A stretch of DNA of 64,000 nucleotides from Acidimicrobiales bacterium (GTDB lineage: Bacteria > Actinomycetota > Acidimicrobiia > Acidimicrobiales > Ilumatobacteraceae): contig JAURCL010000004.1 in assembly GCA_030828465.1 (NCBI GenBank), forward strand, positions 22,143 through 86,142, given 5' to 3'. The notes under the pieces were generated by a model. That model was not told the DNA's origin. It was given only the letters and a program-made list of their open reading frames with translations, and ran no database searches. A program made the position numbers and the translations under genes. Below, piece after piece: positions 7,912-16,623 of the stretch (position 1 is the first letter of the stretch; each line of letters begins with the position of its first letter).

Positions 7912-9117
7912 GTGGAGTTTCGCCGGATCACCAACCTCCCTCCTTACGTCTTCACGATCATCAACGGCCTGAAGCTCGAGGCACGCCGGTCGGGGGCCGA
8001 TGTGATCGATCTCGGATTCGGGAACCCCGACATCCCCTCGCCCGACATCGCCGTCGAGAAGCTCGCCGAGGCGGCGAGGAATCCGCGCAACCATCGCTAC
8101 TCACTCAGTCGCGGTTTGCCGCGCCTCCGCGAAGAGGTCGCGAAGTACTACGCCACCAATTGGGGCGTCGATCTCGATCCAGAACTTGAGATCACCAACA
8201 CCATTGGTTCCAAGGAGGGCTTCTCGCACCTCATGTGGGTGCTCCTCGAACGTGGCGACGCCGCCATCGTGCCGACTCCCTCGTACCCGATCCACATGTA
8301 CGGACCGCTCTTCGCCGGCGCTGATCTCCGTCAGGTGCCGATCCGCGGACTCAGCAATCCCGATGACCGCGACGACTTTGAGGAGGGATTCTTCGAGTCG
8401 CTCCACACCGCCTACGAAGTGGGTTGGCCGAAGCCGAGGGTGCTCGTGATCTCGTTCCCACACAATCCGACTGGGGCAAGCGTCGACCTCGCCTTCATGC
8501 AGCGCGTGGTCGACTTCTGCCGAGAGCGCGAGATGATCGTGGTCCACGACTTCGCCTACGCCGATATCGGCTTCGGTGGAGTGCGCCCCCCGAGCATCTT
8601 GCAGGCGGAGGGAGCCAAGGATGTCGCTGTCGAGCAGTACTCGATGACGAAGTCGTTCTCGATGGCCGGTTGGCGCTCCGCGTTCATGGTGGGCAACGCC
8701 GAGGTCGTGCAGGCCCTCGTCAAGTTGAAGAGCTATCTCGACTACGGGATGTTCCAGCCGGTGCAGATCGCGGCCACCGTCGTGTTCCGGGAGGAGCCCG
8801 ACTACCCGAAGGAGATCTGCTCGATCTACGAGAGCAGATGCGACACCCTCATCGACGGCTTGGCGAAGATCGGCTGGGATGTGCCGAAGCCCGGAGGCAC
8901 GATGTTCGTGTGGGCGCCGATTCCCGAGGCCTATCGCGAGATGGACTCAGTGGAGTTCTGCTCGATGCTGGTCCGCGAGTGCGATGTCGCGCTCTCGCCC
9001 GGTGTCGGTTTCGGCCCCGGTGGTGAGGGTTTCGTTCGTTTCGCGCTGATCGAGAACGAGCAGCGCATCACGCAGGCGATGCGCAACCTGAAGCGCGGCC
9101 TCGTCAAGCTCGGTTGA
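7912..9117 (+). CDS. alaC: PLP aminotransferase, AlaC type
   Basis: Class I/II aminotransferase of 401 aa that probably makes alanine from pyruvate and glutamate. The beginning (RRITNLPPYVFTIINGLK), the GFGNPDIPSP loop, HRYSLSRGLPRLREEV and TIGSKEGFSHLMW follow the E. coli AlaC pattern. The PLP lysine is in SMTKSFSMAGW, and the substrate-carboxylate arginine is probably in GFVRFALI. GTG at 7912 is preceded by a TANNNT box at leaderless distance. An LL-diaminopimelate aminotransferase role is a weaker alternative. Confidence 0.88.
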   Translation: MEFRRITNLPPYVFTIINGLKLEARRSGADVIDLGFGNPDIPSPDIAVEKLAEAARNPRNHRYSLSRGLPRLREEVAKYYATNWGVDLDPELEITNTIGSKEGFSHLMWVLLERGDAAIVPTPSYPIHMYGPLFAGADLRQVPIRGLSNPDDRDDFEEGFFESLHTAYEVGWPKPRVLVISFPHNPTGASVDLAFMQRVVDFCREREMIVVHDFAYADIGFGGVRPPSILQAEGAKDVAVEQYSMTKSFSMAGWRSAFMVGNAEVVQALVKLKSYLDYGMFQPVQIAATVVFREEPDYPKEICSIYESRCDTLIDGLAKIGWDVPKPGGTMFVWAPIPEAYREMDSVEFCSMLVRECDVALSPGVGFGPGGEGFVRFALIENEQRITQAMRNLKRGLVKLG

Positions 9118-9156
9118 TCCGTACCGGCTCGTCACACGGTTGAAACCGCGCCGTCG

Positions 9157-9162
9157 TAGCCT
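9157..9162 (+). promoter_or_regulatory. -10 box TAGCCT, leaderless type
   Basis: TAGCCT ends 6 nt before the GTG of the ACT-domain gene. Confidence 0.5.
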
Positions 9163-9168
9163 TTCGCC

Positions 9169-9777
9169 GTGCACACCGTCGTCGTCCGGGTCTGGTTGCC
9201 CGATCGCCCAGGCGCTCTTGGACAGGTGGCAAGCCGCATAGGCGCTGTTCGCGGCGACGTCCTCGGTATCGAGGTGCTCGAGAGCGGAGCGGGCAGCGTG
9301 ATCGACGAGCTCGTCGTGGTGCTGCCCGATGACGGGCTGGTCGCGCTCATGGTCAGCGAGATCGACGCTGTTGACGGGGTCGCTGTGGAGGATGTCCGAG
9401 CGATCGAGGGAGGACATGTCGACCCTGACCTCGCCGCCCTGGCGCTCATCGCCGAGGTGGCCGAGGTGGCACCCAGTGAGCGTCGAGCGACGCTCGTTTC
9501 CTTACTTGCTGAACTGATCGGCGCCGACTGGGCGGTCCTCCTCCGTGACGGGGTAGAGATGGCCCGAGTGGGTGATCTGCCCGAGGGGGGTGCGCTCGAT
9601 CCCTACCGCCGTGGGCGCGAGCATCCCCTGTCAGCTGGGCCCGAGAGCGACGTCTTCTGGTCGAGTCGGCCCGACGGACCCGTGCTCGTGGCACGCCGAG
9701 CGAGCCGACCCATTCACACCCGTGAGCGCGATCGGGTCGACGCGATCATGCGGGTTGCCGCGAGCCTGCTCGACTAA
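9169..9777 (+). CDS. ACT-domain protein
   Basis: A 202-aa protein. Residues 1-75 look like an ACT domain (VVVRVWLPDRPGALGQVASR, the typical D-R-P-G-xL turn), a fold that binds amino acids or similar small ligands. The C-terminal 110 residues resemble a degenerate GAF-like region (LLAELIGADWAVLLRDG, a later VLVARRASRPIHTRERDRV). No enzyme domain is attached, so it is probably a regulator. Its target is unknown. Confidence 0.65.
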   Translation: MHTVVVRVWLPDRPGALGQVASRIGAVRGDVLGIEVLESGAGSVIDELVVVLPDDGLVALMVSEIDAVDGVAVEDVRAIEGGHVDPDLAALALIAEVAEVAPSERRATLVSLLAELIGADWAVLLRDGVEMARVGDLPEGGALDPYRRGREHPLSAGPESDVFWSSRPDGPVLVARRASRPIHTRERDRVDAIMRVAASLLD

Positions 9778-9783
9778 TTCAGA

Positions 9784-11265
9784 TCAGCTCGCGGCCCAAC
9801 CACGGGACCGCTCGACGGCCCGCAACCACTCGCCGTGGCCGAGGTCGGCGAGCGTCCGGTCAGGCTCGGGCTCAAACGTGGCCTCGACGGACCAGGCTGC
9901 GGCGAGCGACTCCTCATTGGGCCACACCCCCTCGGCGAGGCCCGCGAGATAGGCGGCGCCGAGCGCGGTCGACTCGCGGTCGGCGGGGCGGATCACGCGG
10001 ACTCCCAGTTGGTCAGCCTGGAACTGGAGCAGCAGGTCCATCACGGAGGCTCCGCCATCGACGCGGAGGTCGGTGATCGGAACACCGCTCGCGGCGACCA
10101 TGGCGTCGACGACGTCGCGCACCTGATACGCCATCGATTCAACGACCGCGCGAGCCAGATGCGCTTTCGAGGATCCTCGCGTCAGACCGCAGATCGTGCC
10201 CCGCGCCCGCGGGTCCCACCACGGTGAGCCGAGACCGGCGAAGGCCGGAACCACATAGACACCACCGGAATCGGTGACTGAAGCGGCGAGCGGGCCGATC
10301 TCCGCGGCCTCGGAGATGATGCCGAGGCCGTCGCGCAGCCACTGAATGGCGGCACCGGTCACGAAGACCGCCCCTTCGAGGGCATACGTGACAGAACCGT
10401 CGGCGAGTTGCCATGCGACGGTGGTCAGCATGCCGGGGGTTGGCTCGGGGCATGAGTCGCCGACGTTGAGGAGGATGAAGCTGCCGGTGCCGTAGGTGTT
10501 CTTCGCCTGACCGGGTCGCAGGCAGTTCTGGCCGAAGAGCGCCGCCTGCTGATCGCCAGCGATCCCCGAGACCGGGATGCCCGTCGGTAGGCCCTCGGCC
10601 GCGGTGAGGCACAGTCGTCCGCTCGATGGCCGCACTTCGGGGAGCGCGCTCATCGGGACCGACAGCAGATCGCAGAGCTCTTCATCCCAGCGCAGGTTGG
10701 CGATGTCGAAGAGCATCGTCCGCGAGGCGTTCGTCACATCGGTCAGATGCTCGGCGCCGGAGGTGAGGCGATAGATCAGCCACGAGTCGATGGTGCCGAG
10801 GGCGAGCCGGTCATCGGTCGGGAGCGAGCGCTCGCGAATCAACCATTCGAACTTGGTCCCACTGAAGTAGGGGTCGAGGACGAGGCCTGTGCGGGTTCGG
10901 ATCAGATCGAGGTGCCCGGCTGCGGTGAGCGCCTCGCATCGGTCGGCGGTGCGGCGGTCCTGCCAGACGATGGCGGTTCCGAACGGCTCCCCGGTGGTCC
11001 GATCCCAGGCGACGACGGTCTCGCGTTGGTTGGTGATGCCGATCGCGGCGACGTTGTCGACTCCGACCTCACCGATGACCTCCGACAGCGTGGTGACCAC
11101 CGATGACCAGATCTCGTCTGGGTCGTGCTCGACCCAGCCCGGGTTCGGGAAGTGCTGGGTGAACTCTCGGTAGGAGGCGACCGGAGGGCGACCGTCGACG
11201 TACACCGCCCGAGCGCGGACTCCTGTGGTGCCGGCATCGATCGCGATCACGCAGGTGGCGCTCAT
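9784..11265 (-). CDS. glpK: glycerol kinase
   Basis: ATP-dependent phosphorylation of glycerol to sn-glycerol 3-phosphate; 493 aa, the usual FGGY-family length. Visible motifs are AIDAGTTGVRARAV (phosphate 1), AIGITNQRETVVAWD (glycerol contact), YGTGSFILLNVG (phosphate 2) and RVDGGASVMDLLLQFQAD (adenosine motif). It stands alone without a glycerol facilitator or dehydrogenase next to it. The start ATG is preceded by TACGAT at leaderless distance. Confidence 0.95.
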   Translation of the reverse strand: MSATCVIAIDAGTTGVRARAVYVDGRPPVASYREFTQHFPNPGWVEHDPDEIWSSVVTTLSEVIGEVGVDNVAAIGITNQRETVVAWDRTTGEPFGTAIVWQDRRTADRCEALTAAGHLDLIRTRTGLVLDPYFSGTKFEWLIRERSLPTDDRLALGTIDSWLIYRLTSGAEHLTDVTNASRTMLFDIANLRWDEELCDLLSVPMSALPEVRPSSGRLCLTAAEGLPTGIPVSGIAGDQQAALFGQNCLRPGQAKNTYGTGSFILLNVGDSCPEPTPGMLTTVAWQLADGSVTYALEGAVFVTGAAIQWLRDGLGIISEAAEIGPLAASVTDSGGVYVVPAFAGLGSPWWDPRARGTICGLTRGSSKAHLARAVVESMAYQVRDVVDAMVAASGVPITDLRVDGGASVMDLLLQFQADQLGVRVIRPADRESTALGAAYLAGLAEGVWPNEESLAAAWSVEATFEPEPDRTLADLGHGEWLRAVERSRGWAAS

Positions 11266-11271
11266 TCAGTG

Positions 11272-11277
11272 ATCGTA
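11272..11277 (-). promoter_or_regulatory. -10 box TACGAT, leaderless type
   Basis: On the minus strand TACGAT ends 6 nt before the glpK ATG. Confidence 0.5.
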
Positions 11278-11296
11278 CCCCTCGGTCTCGGATCGC

Positions 11297-11605
11297 TCAG
11301 CGGCGCGGGCGCCCGCCTCCGGTGCGGCGGGTGGGCGCCGGCCGCGGACGAGGGGTGGGCTCGGGAGACGGTTCGGCGACCGCGGGTCGGGCACGGCGCA
11401 GACGGTCGCGCTTGTACCCGAACTTGGCGAGCACGGCGCCGAAGGCGACGTACAGGGGGCCGGACACGAGCAGTCCCGCGACGGCCCCGACTCGGTCGGC
11501 GCCGTCGACCACCAGGACGAGCACGACCAGCATGATGAAGACGTAGACGATCCATTCCCGGACGAGACGTCCCCAGGGGACGGGACGAGTTGAATCCCAA
11601 GCCAT
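11297..11605 (-). CDS. small membrane protein with Arg/Pro-rich tail
   Basis: A 102-aa protein with two hydrophobic segments (about residues 16-35 and 39-58), followed by a basic, proline-rich tail with many Arg-Pro pairs. No family recognised. It lies upstream of glpK on the same strand and is divergent from pfkA. A near -10 box (TAGAAC) ends 6 nt before its ATG. Confidence 0.6.
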   Translation of the reverse strand: MAWDSTRPVPWGRLVREWIVYVFIMLVVLVLVVDGADRVGAVAGLLVSGPLYVAFGAVLAKFGYKRDRLRRARPAVAEPSPEPTPRPRPAPTRRTGGGRPRR

Positions 11606-11631
11606 GCGTTCGTTCTAGCAGCGCTCACTCG

Positions 11632-11637
11632 TAGTAT
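11632..11637 (+). promoter_or_regulatory. -10 box TAGTAT, leaderless type
   Basis: TAGTAT ends 7 nt before the pfkA GTG. Confidence 0.5.
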
Positions 11638-11644
11638 CCGACGG

Positions 11645-12682
11645 GTGCGAGTGGGAGTCCTGACCGGGGGCGGAGACTGCCCGGGTCTCAACGCAGTGAT
11701 CCGGGCCATCGTGCGCAAGGGCGAACGCGTGCTCGGCGACGACATCGTCGGTTTCTTGGATGCCTGGGACGGGGTGATGGACCGTCGGACGATGCCCCTC
11801 ACCGTTGAGAGCATGCGCGGGAGCCTGCCCCGAGGTGGCACCGTCCTCGGCACGCGACGTGGCAGCCCACTCGATCACAGCGACGGGGTGGAGCGCGTCC
11901 GGACGACGATCCACGACCTCGGTCTCGACGGCATCATCGTGATCGGAGGAAACGGCTCGTTGACCGTCGCCGAACTCCTGCACCGAGAACACGGGATCCC
12001 CGTCCTCGGGGTGCCGAAGACGATCGACAACGACATCGTCGGCACCGACCTCACGTTCGGTTTCAACACCGCGGTGCAGATCGCCACCGATGCGATCGAT
12101 CGCCTCCACACCACGGCCGAGAGCCACGACCGCGTCATGGTCGTGGAGGTCATGGGCCGCAACAGCGGTTGGATCGCGACGCACGCGGGGATCGCCGGGG
12201 GCGCGACCGTGGTGCTCGTACCCGAGCATCCCTTCGACGTCGATCAGGTGTGCGAGCGTCTTACCCGACGCCACAGCCGTGGCCGGTACGCCTCAATCGT
12301 GGTGGTGGCCGAAGGCGCGGTGCCGGTCGAGGGCTCCCTCGCCAGCGGATCTGACCCTGAGGTTGATCGCTTCGGACATGCTCGACTCGGCGGGATCGGG
12401 CACATCGTTGCCGACGAGATCGGCCGTCGAACGGGGTTCGAGACCCGACCGGTCCTGCTCGGCCACGTCCAACGCGGTGGCACCCCCACCGCCTTCGACC
12501 GCGTGCTGTCAACGCGATTCGGTGTCGCCGCGATCGACGCCGTACACGGCGGTGCCTGGGGTTCGATGGTGGCGCTCCGAGGCAGTGAGATCGTTACGGT
12601 CCCGCTCGCCGAGGCGGCGGGCCGGAGCCGGCCCGTCGACCTCGCGCTGTTCACCGATGTCGCCGAGATCTTCTTCGCCTGA
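11645..12682 (+). CDS. pfkA: 6-phosphofructokinase
   Basis: Phosphorylates fructose 6-phosphate in glycolysis; 345 aa, group III type as in other actinobacteria. Visible motifs are VLTGGGDCPGLNAVIR, the catalytic loop PKTIDNDIVGTD, and VMGRNSGWIATHAGIAGG. The donor-specificity positions are mixed. GGNGS keeps the glycine (E. coli Gly104) linked to ATP use, while PKTIDND has the lysine (position 124) common in pyrophosphate enzymes. The residue at E. coli Asp103 is Asn here. Some streptomycete ATP enzymes also combine Gly104 and Lys124, so ATP is the better guess. Confidence 0.9.
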   Translation: MRVGVLTGGGDCPGLNAVIRAIVRKGERVLGDDIVGFLDAWDGVMDRRTMPLTVESMRGSLPRGGTVLGTRRGSPLDHSDGVERVRTTIHDLGLDGIIVIGGNGSLTVAELLHREHGIPVLGVPKTIDNDIVGTDLTFGFNTAVQIATDAIDRLHTTAESHDRVMVVEVMGRNSGWIATHAGIAGGATVVLVPEHPFDVDQVCERLTRRHSRGRYASIVVVAEGAVPVEGSLASGSDPEVDRFGHARLGGIGHIVADEIGRRTGFETRPVLLGHVQRGGTPTAFDRVLSTRFGVAAIDAVHGGAWGSMVALRGSEIVTVPLAEAAGRSRPVDLALFTDVAEIFFA

Positions 12683-12685
12683 ACC

Positions 12686-13285
12686 TCACACCCGGGCGGG
12701 GAGCACCGGATAGTCAGGCTGCGCGGACACGGCGTAGCCGGGGAAGTCGAAGGAGCGCAGCAGACCGGTCGTGGTGGCGCCGTCCGGTCGAGGCCAAGGG
12801 AATCGCTGTCCGTCAACGGTGAGCTGAACCGCGTCGACGCCGACGATGTCGGTCGCGGTGAACACGATCTGCGCCACGGCAAGGGTGAGGCCAGATCCCG
12901 ACAATTCGGCGATCGCCGAGGACAGATCGACGTAGAGGACCGAGCCCACCGAGCGGGTGCTCAGCACCTCGAGCTCGGCTGGTAGCGCGGAACTGAGCGG
13001 AAGCGAGAGCTCATCCTCGGTCGGTCCGGCGACGAGGGCGGCGAGCAGATCGTCGCGGGTGCCCGACGACCGGGTCACCGAGCGGACCTGGCGGGGCTCG
13101 GTCGGTGTGAGGAGGTAGATCCGGGCGTCCCCGCCCGACACTCCAGCCGCCGAGATCGGTGACGCCGGGAGCGAGCGGTCCTCGATCGGGATGTCCCGGG
13201 GCGCCGCGTCGGGTCGGATGCCGCATCCGGTGACGAGCACGGCGGTGAGGGCGGCGATGGAGCTCAACGCTCCGATCCGACTCAC
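12686..13285 (-). CDS. GerMN-domain lipoprotein, LpqB-like
   Basis: A 199-aa secreted lipoprotein. The signal peptide ends in a lipobox (LVTGC, cysteine near residue 21), and a GerMN domain fills the rest (DDLLAALVAGPTEDE, VLYVDLSSAIAELSG, AQIVFTATDIVGVDAVQLTVDG). It follows the sensor-kinase gene with overlapping ends, the same place LpqB occupies behind MtrAB in mycobacteria. LpqB modulates MtrB there. This protein lacks the large beta-propeller part of mycobacterial LpqB. Confidence 0.8.
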   Translation of the reverse strand: MSRIGALSSIAALTAVLVTGCGIRPDAAPRDIPIEDRSLPASPISAAGVSGGDARIYLLTPTEPRQVRSVTRSSGTRDDLLAALVAGPTEDELSLPLSSALPAELEVLSTRSVGSVLYVDLSSAIAELSGSGLTLAVAQIVFTATDIVGVDAVQLTVDGQRFPWPRPDGATTTGLLRSFDFPGYAVSAQPDYPVLPARV

Positions 13286-14754
13286 GATTCGTCTCCGAGG
13301 TCCTCGGCGGGCAGTTCGATCACGAAGGCCGACCCGAGGCCCTCGGGGCCCATCTCCACCCAGACCGAGCCGGAGTGGAGACGGACGTGCTCCGCCACGA
13401 GCGCGAGACCGAGGCCAGCCCCATCGTTGTCGCGACGTCTGCCCGATCCGCCGCCGCGGGCAAACCGCTCGAAGATGAGGCGCCGCTCCTCCTCGGGGAC
13501 GCCGGGACCGGAGTCGGACACCTCGATACGGACGCGGGAGATCTCAGCGTCCATCGCCGGAATCCCGACCCGCACCGTCGCTGACCCACCACCGTGAATT
13601 CGGGCGTTGTCGATGAGGTTGGCGATCACGCGCGCCAGTCGTCGCCGGTCGCCGGTGATGAGGGTGTTGTCGGCTCGGTCCTCGACGACCACCGGGGTGT
13701 CGGGAAGGGAACTGACGGCGACCGCCTGGGTCACGAACTCGGCGGTGAGCAACTCGTCCAGATTCGGATGCACCGCGCCGGCGTCGAAGCGGGAGATCTC
13801 GAGGAGGTCCTCCACGAGCGTTCGGAACCGCGCCACGTCGCTCGACAGCAGGTCCACGGCCGCTCGAGCCCGATCGGGCATCTCGTCGCGCCGACCCTCG
13901 ATCACCTCGATCGAGGCGGCGAGGGTCATGAGCGGGGAGCGCAACTCGTGGCTGACGTCGGAGGCGAAGCGCGCGTCGCGCTCGATGCGCTCCTGCAACG
14001 CTCGCGCCATCTCATTGAACGAATCGGCGAGGGCGCCGAGATCGGGGTCAGCGGTGGTGGCCAGCCGTGTCTCGAGCCGACCGCCGGCGATGGCCTTCGC
14101 GGCCATGGCGGCATCGGCCACCGGGCGCACGGCGCGCCGCGAGAGCACCACACCGGCGATGACCGCGAGCGCGATCGTGATCCCACCGGCGAGGTAGAGC
14201 GATAGCTGCACGCTCTGCAGCGTGGTGGAGACGTCGTCGAGGGTGAAGAACTCGAAATAGGCGGCGCCCTCGGCGAGGGGCCAGCCGACGACGACGTGGG
14301 GATCGCCCTCGACATTGGTGATCATCCGCGCCGGGATCACGTCGTCGATGACTCGGTCGACCAAGGCTTGGGGGAGCGCCGCGGCCTGATAGCGGTTGCT
14401 CGAGGCCCACCATTGATCGTTCGACCAGATCAGGGCGCGTTGCACGCCGAGCGACTCGAGGGCGTCGATGGCCGGCTGGGCCGACGGAGCCGGTCCGCGC
14501 AGATTGTTCTGCACCGTCTGCGCGTTGCGACGGGTCGCTTCGATGCCGGCCGTCTCAGTTTGCTGCACGACGTTCGATCGCGTCAGCGCGTAGGTCGCTC
14601 CGGCGAGTAGGACGGCGAGGACGGCTGATCCGAGGGTGAAGATGAGGAGGATCCTGCGCCGGAGTCCGCCGCGCAAACGGCGCCGGACGCCGGTGGGTCC
14701 CGCTGAGTGGTCGGCCGGGGTGCGAGGCGTCGGCGCCTCGGCGATGAGGGTCAC
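13282..14754 (-). CDS. mtrB: sensor histidine kinase, MtrB-like
   Basis: Membrane sensor kinase of 490 aa. Transmembrane helix 1 is near residues 35-57 (ILLIFTLGSAVLAVLLAGATY), with an extracytoplasmic loop of about 125 residues, helix 2 near 184-206 and then a HAMP region. The phosphoacceptor histidine is in SDVSHELRSPL. The ATPase domain shows NLIDNARIHGG, VSDSGPGVPEEE and GAGLGLALV. GTG at 14754 forms a GTGA overlap with the response-regulator stop. Its position between an OmpR regulator and a GerMN lipoprotein supports MtrB, which in relatives senses envelope and division state. The signal is not known. Confidence 0.88.
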   Translation of the reverse strand: MTLIAEAPTPRTPADHSAGPTGVRRRLRGGLRRRILLIFTLGSAVLAVLLAGATYALTRSNVVQQTETAGIEATRRNAQTVQNNLRGPAPSAQPAIDALESLGVQRALIWSNDQWWASSNRYQAAALPQALVDRVIDDVIPARMITNVEGDPHVVVGWPLAEGAAYFEFFTLDDVSTTLQSVQLSLYLAGGITIALAVIAGVVLSRRAVRPVADAAMAAKAIAGGRLETRLATTADPDLGALADSFNEMARALQERIERDARFASDVSHELRSPLMTLAASIEVIEGRRDEMPDRARAAVDLLSSDVARFRTLVEDLLEISRFDAGAVHPNLDELLTAEFVTQAVAVSSLPDTPVVVEDRADNTLITGDRRRLARVIANLIDNARIHGGGSATVRVGIPAMDAEISRVRIEVSDSGPGVPEEERRLIFERFARGGGSGRRRDNDGAGLGLALVAEHVRLHSGSVWVEMGPEGLGSAFVIELPAEDLGDES

Positions 14755-15437
14755 GTCTGGAGGCGGTAGCCGAGGCCCCGGACGGTCACTACATGTCGTG
14801 GATTTGCGGGGTCGGCCTCGATCTTCGTGCGGAGGCGACGGACGTGAACGTCGACCAGGCGACCGTCGCCGAAGTAGTCGTAGCCCCACACCTTGTCGAG
14901 AAGGGCCTCCCGCGAGAACACCTTCCCGGGGTTGTCGGCCAGTTCGCACAGCAGGCGGAACTCGGTCTTCGTCAGGTGCACCTCCGAACCGCCCCGCAGC
15001 ACCTTGCCCTCATCGGGAACCAGTTCGAGGTCGCCGAAGACGAGGCGGGCGTGCGGGGTGGATCCCGGGCGGGCGCGACGCAGAAGGGCCCGGATACGCG
15101 CCGATAGCTCCTTCGGGGCGAAGGGCTTCGTGAGGTAGTCATCGGCCCCGGCCTCGAGCCCAGCGACGATGTCGTGGGTGTCGTTGCGGGCCGTGACCAT
15201 CACTACGGGCACGTCGCTCGATCGCCTGATCCCACGGCAGAGCTCGAAGCCGTCCATGCCGGGCAGCATGATGTCGATCAGCACGACATCTGGTGGGGTG
15301 GTCTGGAAGATGGCGACGGCGTCCTCGCCGCTCTCAGCCTCGTCGACGGTCCAGCCCTCGTCCTCAAGGGCGAGGCGCACGGCGGTCCTGATCCGCTCGT
15401 CGTCCTCCACGGTGAGGATTCGCGTTCCCACGGCCAC
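14751..15437 (-). CDS. mtrA: OmpR-family response regulator, MtrA-like
   Basis: A 228-aa DNA-binding response regulator. The receiver domain has the acidic pair VEDDE, the phosphoacceptor aspartate in VVLIDIMLPGMDGFE, the switch threonine in VMVTAR and the lysine in DYLTKPFAPKEL. The winged-helix domain ends with GYDYFGDGRLVDVHVRRLR and VRGLGYRL. It is the first gene of the pair with the kinase and is probably phosphorylated by it. In actinobacteria MtrA controls cell-wall and division genes, which would link it to the cluster at 22-37 kb; that link is inference. Confidence 0.9.
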   Translation of the reverse strand: MAVGTRILTVEDDERIRTAVRLALEDEGWTVDEAESGEDAVAIFQTTPPDVVLIDIMLPGMDGFELCRGIRRSSDVPVVMVTARNDTHDIVAGLEAGADDYLTKPFAPKELSARIRALLRRARPGSTPHARLVFGDLELVPDEGKVLRGGSEVHLTKTEFRLLCELADNPGKVFSREALLDKVWGYDYFGDGRLVDVHVRRLRTKIEADPANPRHVVTVRGLGYRLQT

Positions 15438-15460
15438 AGTCTGCCCGATCCGCGACCGGG

Positions 15461-16276
15461 TTACCCGTCGCGCCCGTCGCCTCGTGACCGACCGAGCAGT
15501 TCCAGCATCGCCCCATGGGTCCTCGGGGAGGAGACCAGCACTGACCCGGGATGCACCGGCCCGCCCGAGAGGTCGCTAACGGTGGCACCGGCCTCGCGAG
15601 CGATCAGGAGTCCAGCGGCGACATCCCATTCGTTGAGATGCTCCTCGTAGTACGCGTCGAGGGAGCCATCGGCGACGAGGCAGAGATCGACAGCGGCGGA
15701 ACCCGTTCGTCGGATGTCGCGCACCTGGCCGATCAGCGCCGCGACGGTTCGCGCCTGGCGGCGTCGGAGATCGGAGTCGTAACCGAACCCGGTTCCAACG
15801 AGGGCGAGCTGGATCTCGCTGGCGCTCGAGACCGTGATCGAGCGGCCGTCCAGGGTCGCGCCACCGCCAAGATCGGCGGAGTAGGTGCGACCGAGGGCCG
15901 GCAGCCGAACCGCGCCGGCGATCGTGGTGTCCTCACGAGCCACCGCCACCGAGGTGGCCCACAGGGGAAGGCCGTAGGCGAAGTTGGTGGTGCCATCGAT
16001 CGGGTCGATCGCCCAGCGATAGCCGGTGGATCCGGGGCTGGAGCCTTCCTCCTCACCGAGGATTTCGTCGCCGGGGCGCTCGCGTTTGAGCACCTCGCGA
16101 ATGGAGCGTTCGGCCGCGAGGTCGAACTCGGTCACCATGTCCGTTCGCGACGACTTGGTGCCGGCTTCGGGGACACGCCGTCCGCGCCCCTCAAGTGCGA
16201 TCGCTCCCGCGGTCTCAGCCAGTCGCTCGCAGAGGGTTCGCAGTTCGGTGGCCGAGGGGAACGGGCCGGCGCTCAC
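15461..16276 (-). CDS. inositol monophosphatase family protein
   Basis: Metal-dependent phosphatase of 271 aa. The IMPase metal sites are all visible: TDMVTEFD, the glutamates in ILGEEEGS, WAIDPIDGTTNFAYG and NEWDVAAGLLIAREAGA. The substrate could be inositol phosphate, histidinol phosphate (HisN-like) or a related sugar phosphate. GTG at 16276 overlaps the stop of the upstream membrane-protein gene (GTGA), and the response-regulator gene starts 23 nt downstream, so it is likely in the mtrAB-like operon. Confidence 0.85.
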   Translation of the reverse strand: MSAGPFPSATELRTLCERLAETAGAIALEGRGRRVPEAGTKSSRTDMVTEFDLAAERSIREVLKRERPGDEILGEEEGSSPGSTGYRWAIDPIDGTTNFAYGLPLWATSVAVAREDTTIAGAVRLPALGRTYSADLGGGATLDGRSITVSSASEIQLALVGTGFGYDSDLRRRQARTVAALIGQVRDIRRTGSAAVDLCLVADGSLDAYYEEHLNEWDVAAGLLIAREAGATVSDLSGGPVHPGSVLVSSPRTHGAMLELLGRSRGDGRDG

Positions 16277-16569
16277 GGGGCGTGTCCGGCTCGTTCCCGG
16301 TCCTGAATCTCCCGCCACTCGCCCATCGCGCGGAGAGCGAGAACCCCGACGACGGCCATTCCGAGCGCCGCGGAGGTCGCCCCGACGACGAGCCCGAGGG
16401 CGGTCGGGACGTCGCAGTCGCCGGTGCACTGGATGTCGACGAGGGAGTGACCGATGAGACCGCCGGCCAGGCCACCGAGAATCACGCCAACGAAGGCGAC
16501 GGCGCGGGCGGTCACCGAGGGGAGCGCCGACAGACGACGTTCCTCGACGGTCGGAGTCGGACCACTCAT
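16273..16569 (-). CDS. small membrane protein, first gene of the minus-strand operon
   Basis: A 98-aa protein with two hydrophobic helices (about residues 22-45, VTARAVAFVGVILGGLAGGLIG, and 55-80). A short loop between them holds two cysteines (IQCTGDCDV). No known family. The first plausible ATG is at 16569, preceded by TAGTTT at leaderless distance. It probably heads the operon running through the phosphatase, response regulator, kinase and lipoprotein. Confidence 0.65.
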   Translation of the reverse strand: MSGPTPTVEERRLSALPSVTARAVAFVGVILGGLAGGLIGHSLVDIQCTGDCDVPTALGLVVGATSAALGMAVVGVLALRAMGEWREIQDRERAGHAP

Positions 16570-16576
16570 CGACCGG

Positions 16577-16582
16577 AAACTA
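16577..16582 (-). promoter_or_regulatory. -10 box TAGTTT, leaderless type
   Basis: On the minus strand TAGTTT ends 7 nt before the ATG of the small membrane-protein gene; candidate promoter of the five-gene operon. Confidence 0.45.
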
Positions 16583-16623
16583 TCGCCACCCGCGCGGCCG
16601 GTCGACGTGGGAGTATCGGGTCG

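Noticed and set aside
13282..14949. Longer sensor kinase starting at 14949
   Set aside because: The extra residues lie inside the response-regulator gene in another frame; GTG 14754 gives a clean GTGA overlap.
16195..16623. N-terminal extension of DinB
   Set aside because: It overlaps the minus-strand operon and has no family match; ATG 16624 gives the standard DinB start.
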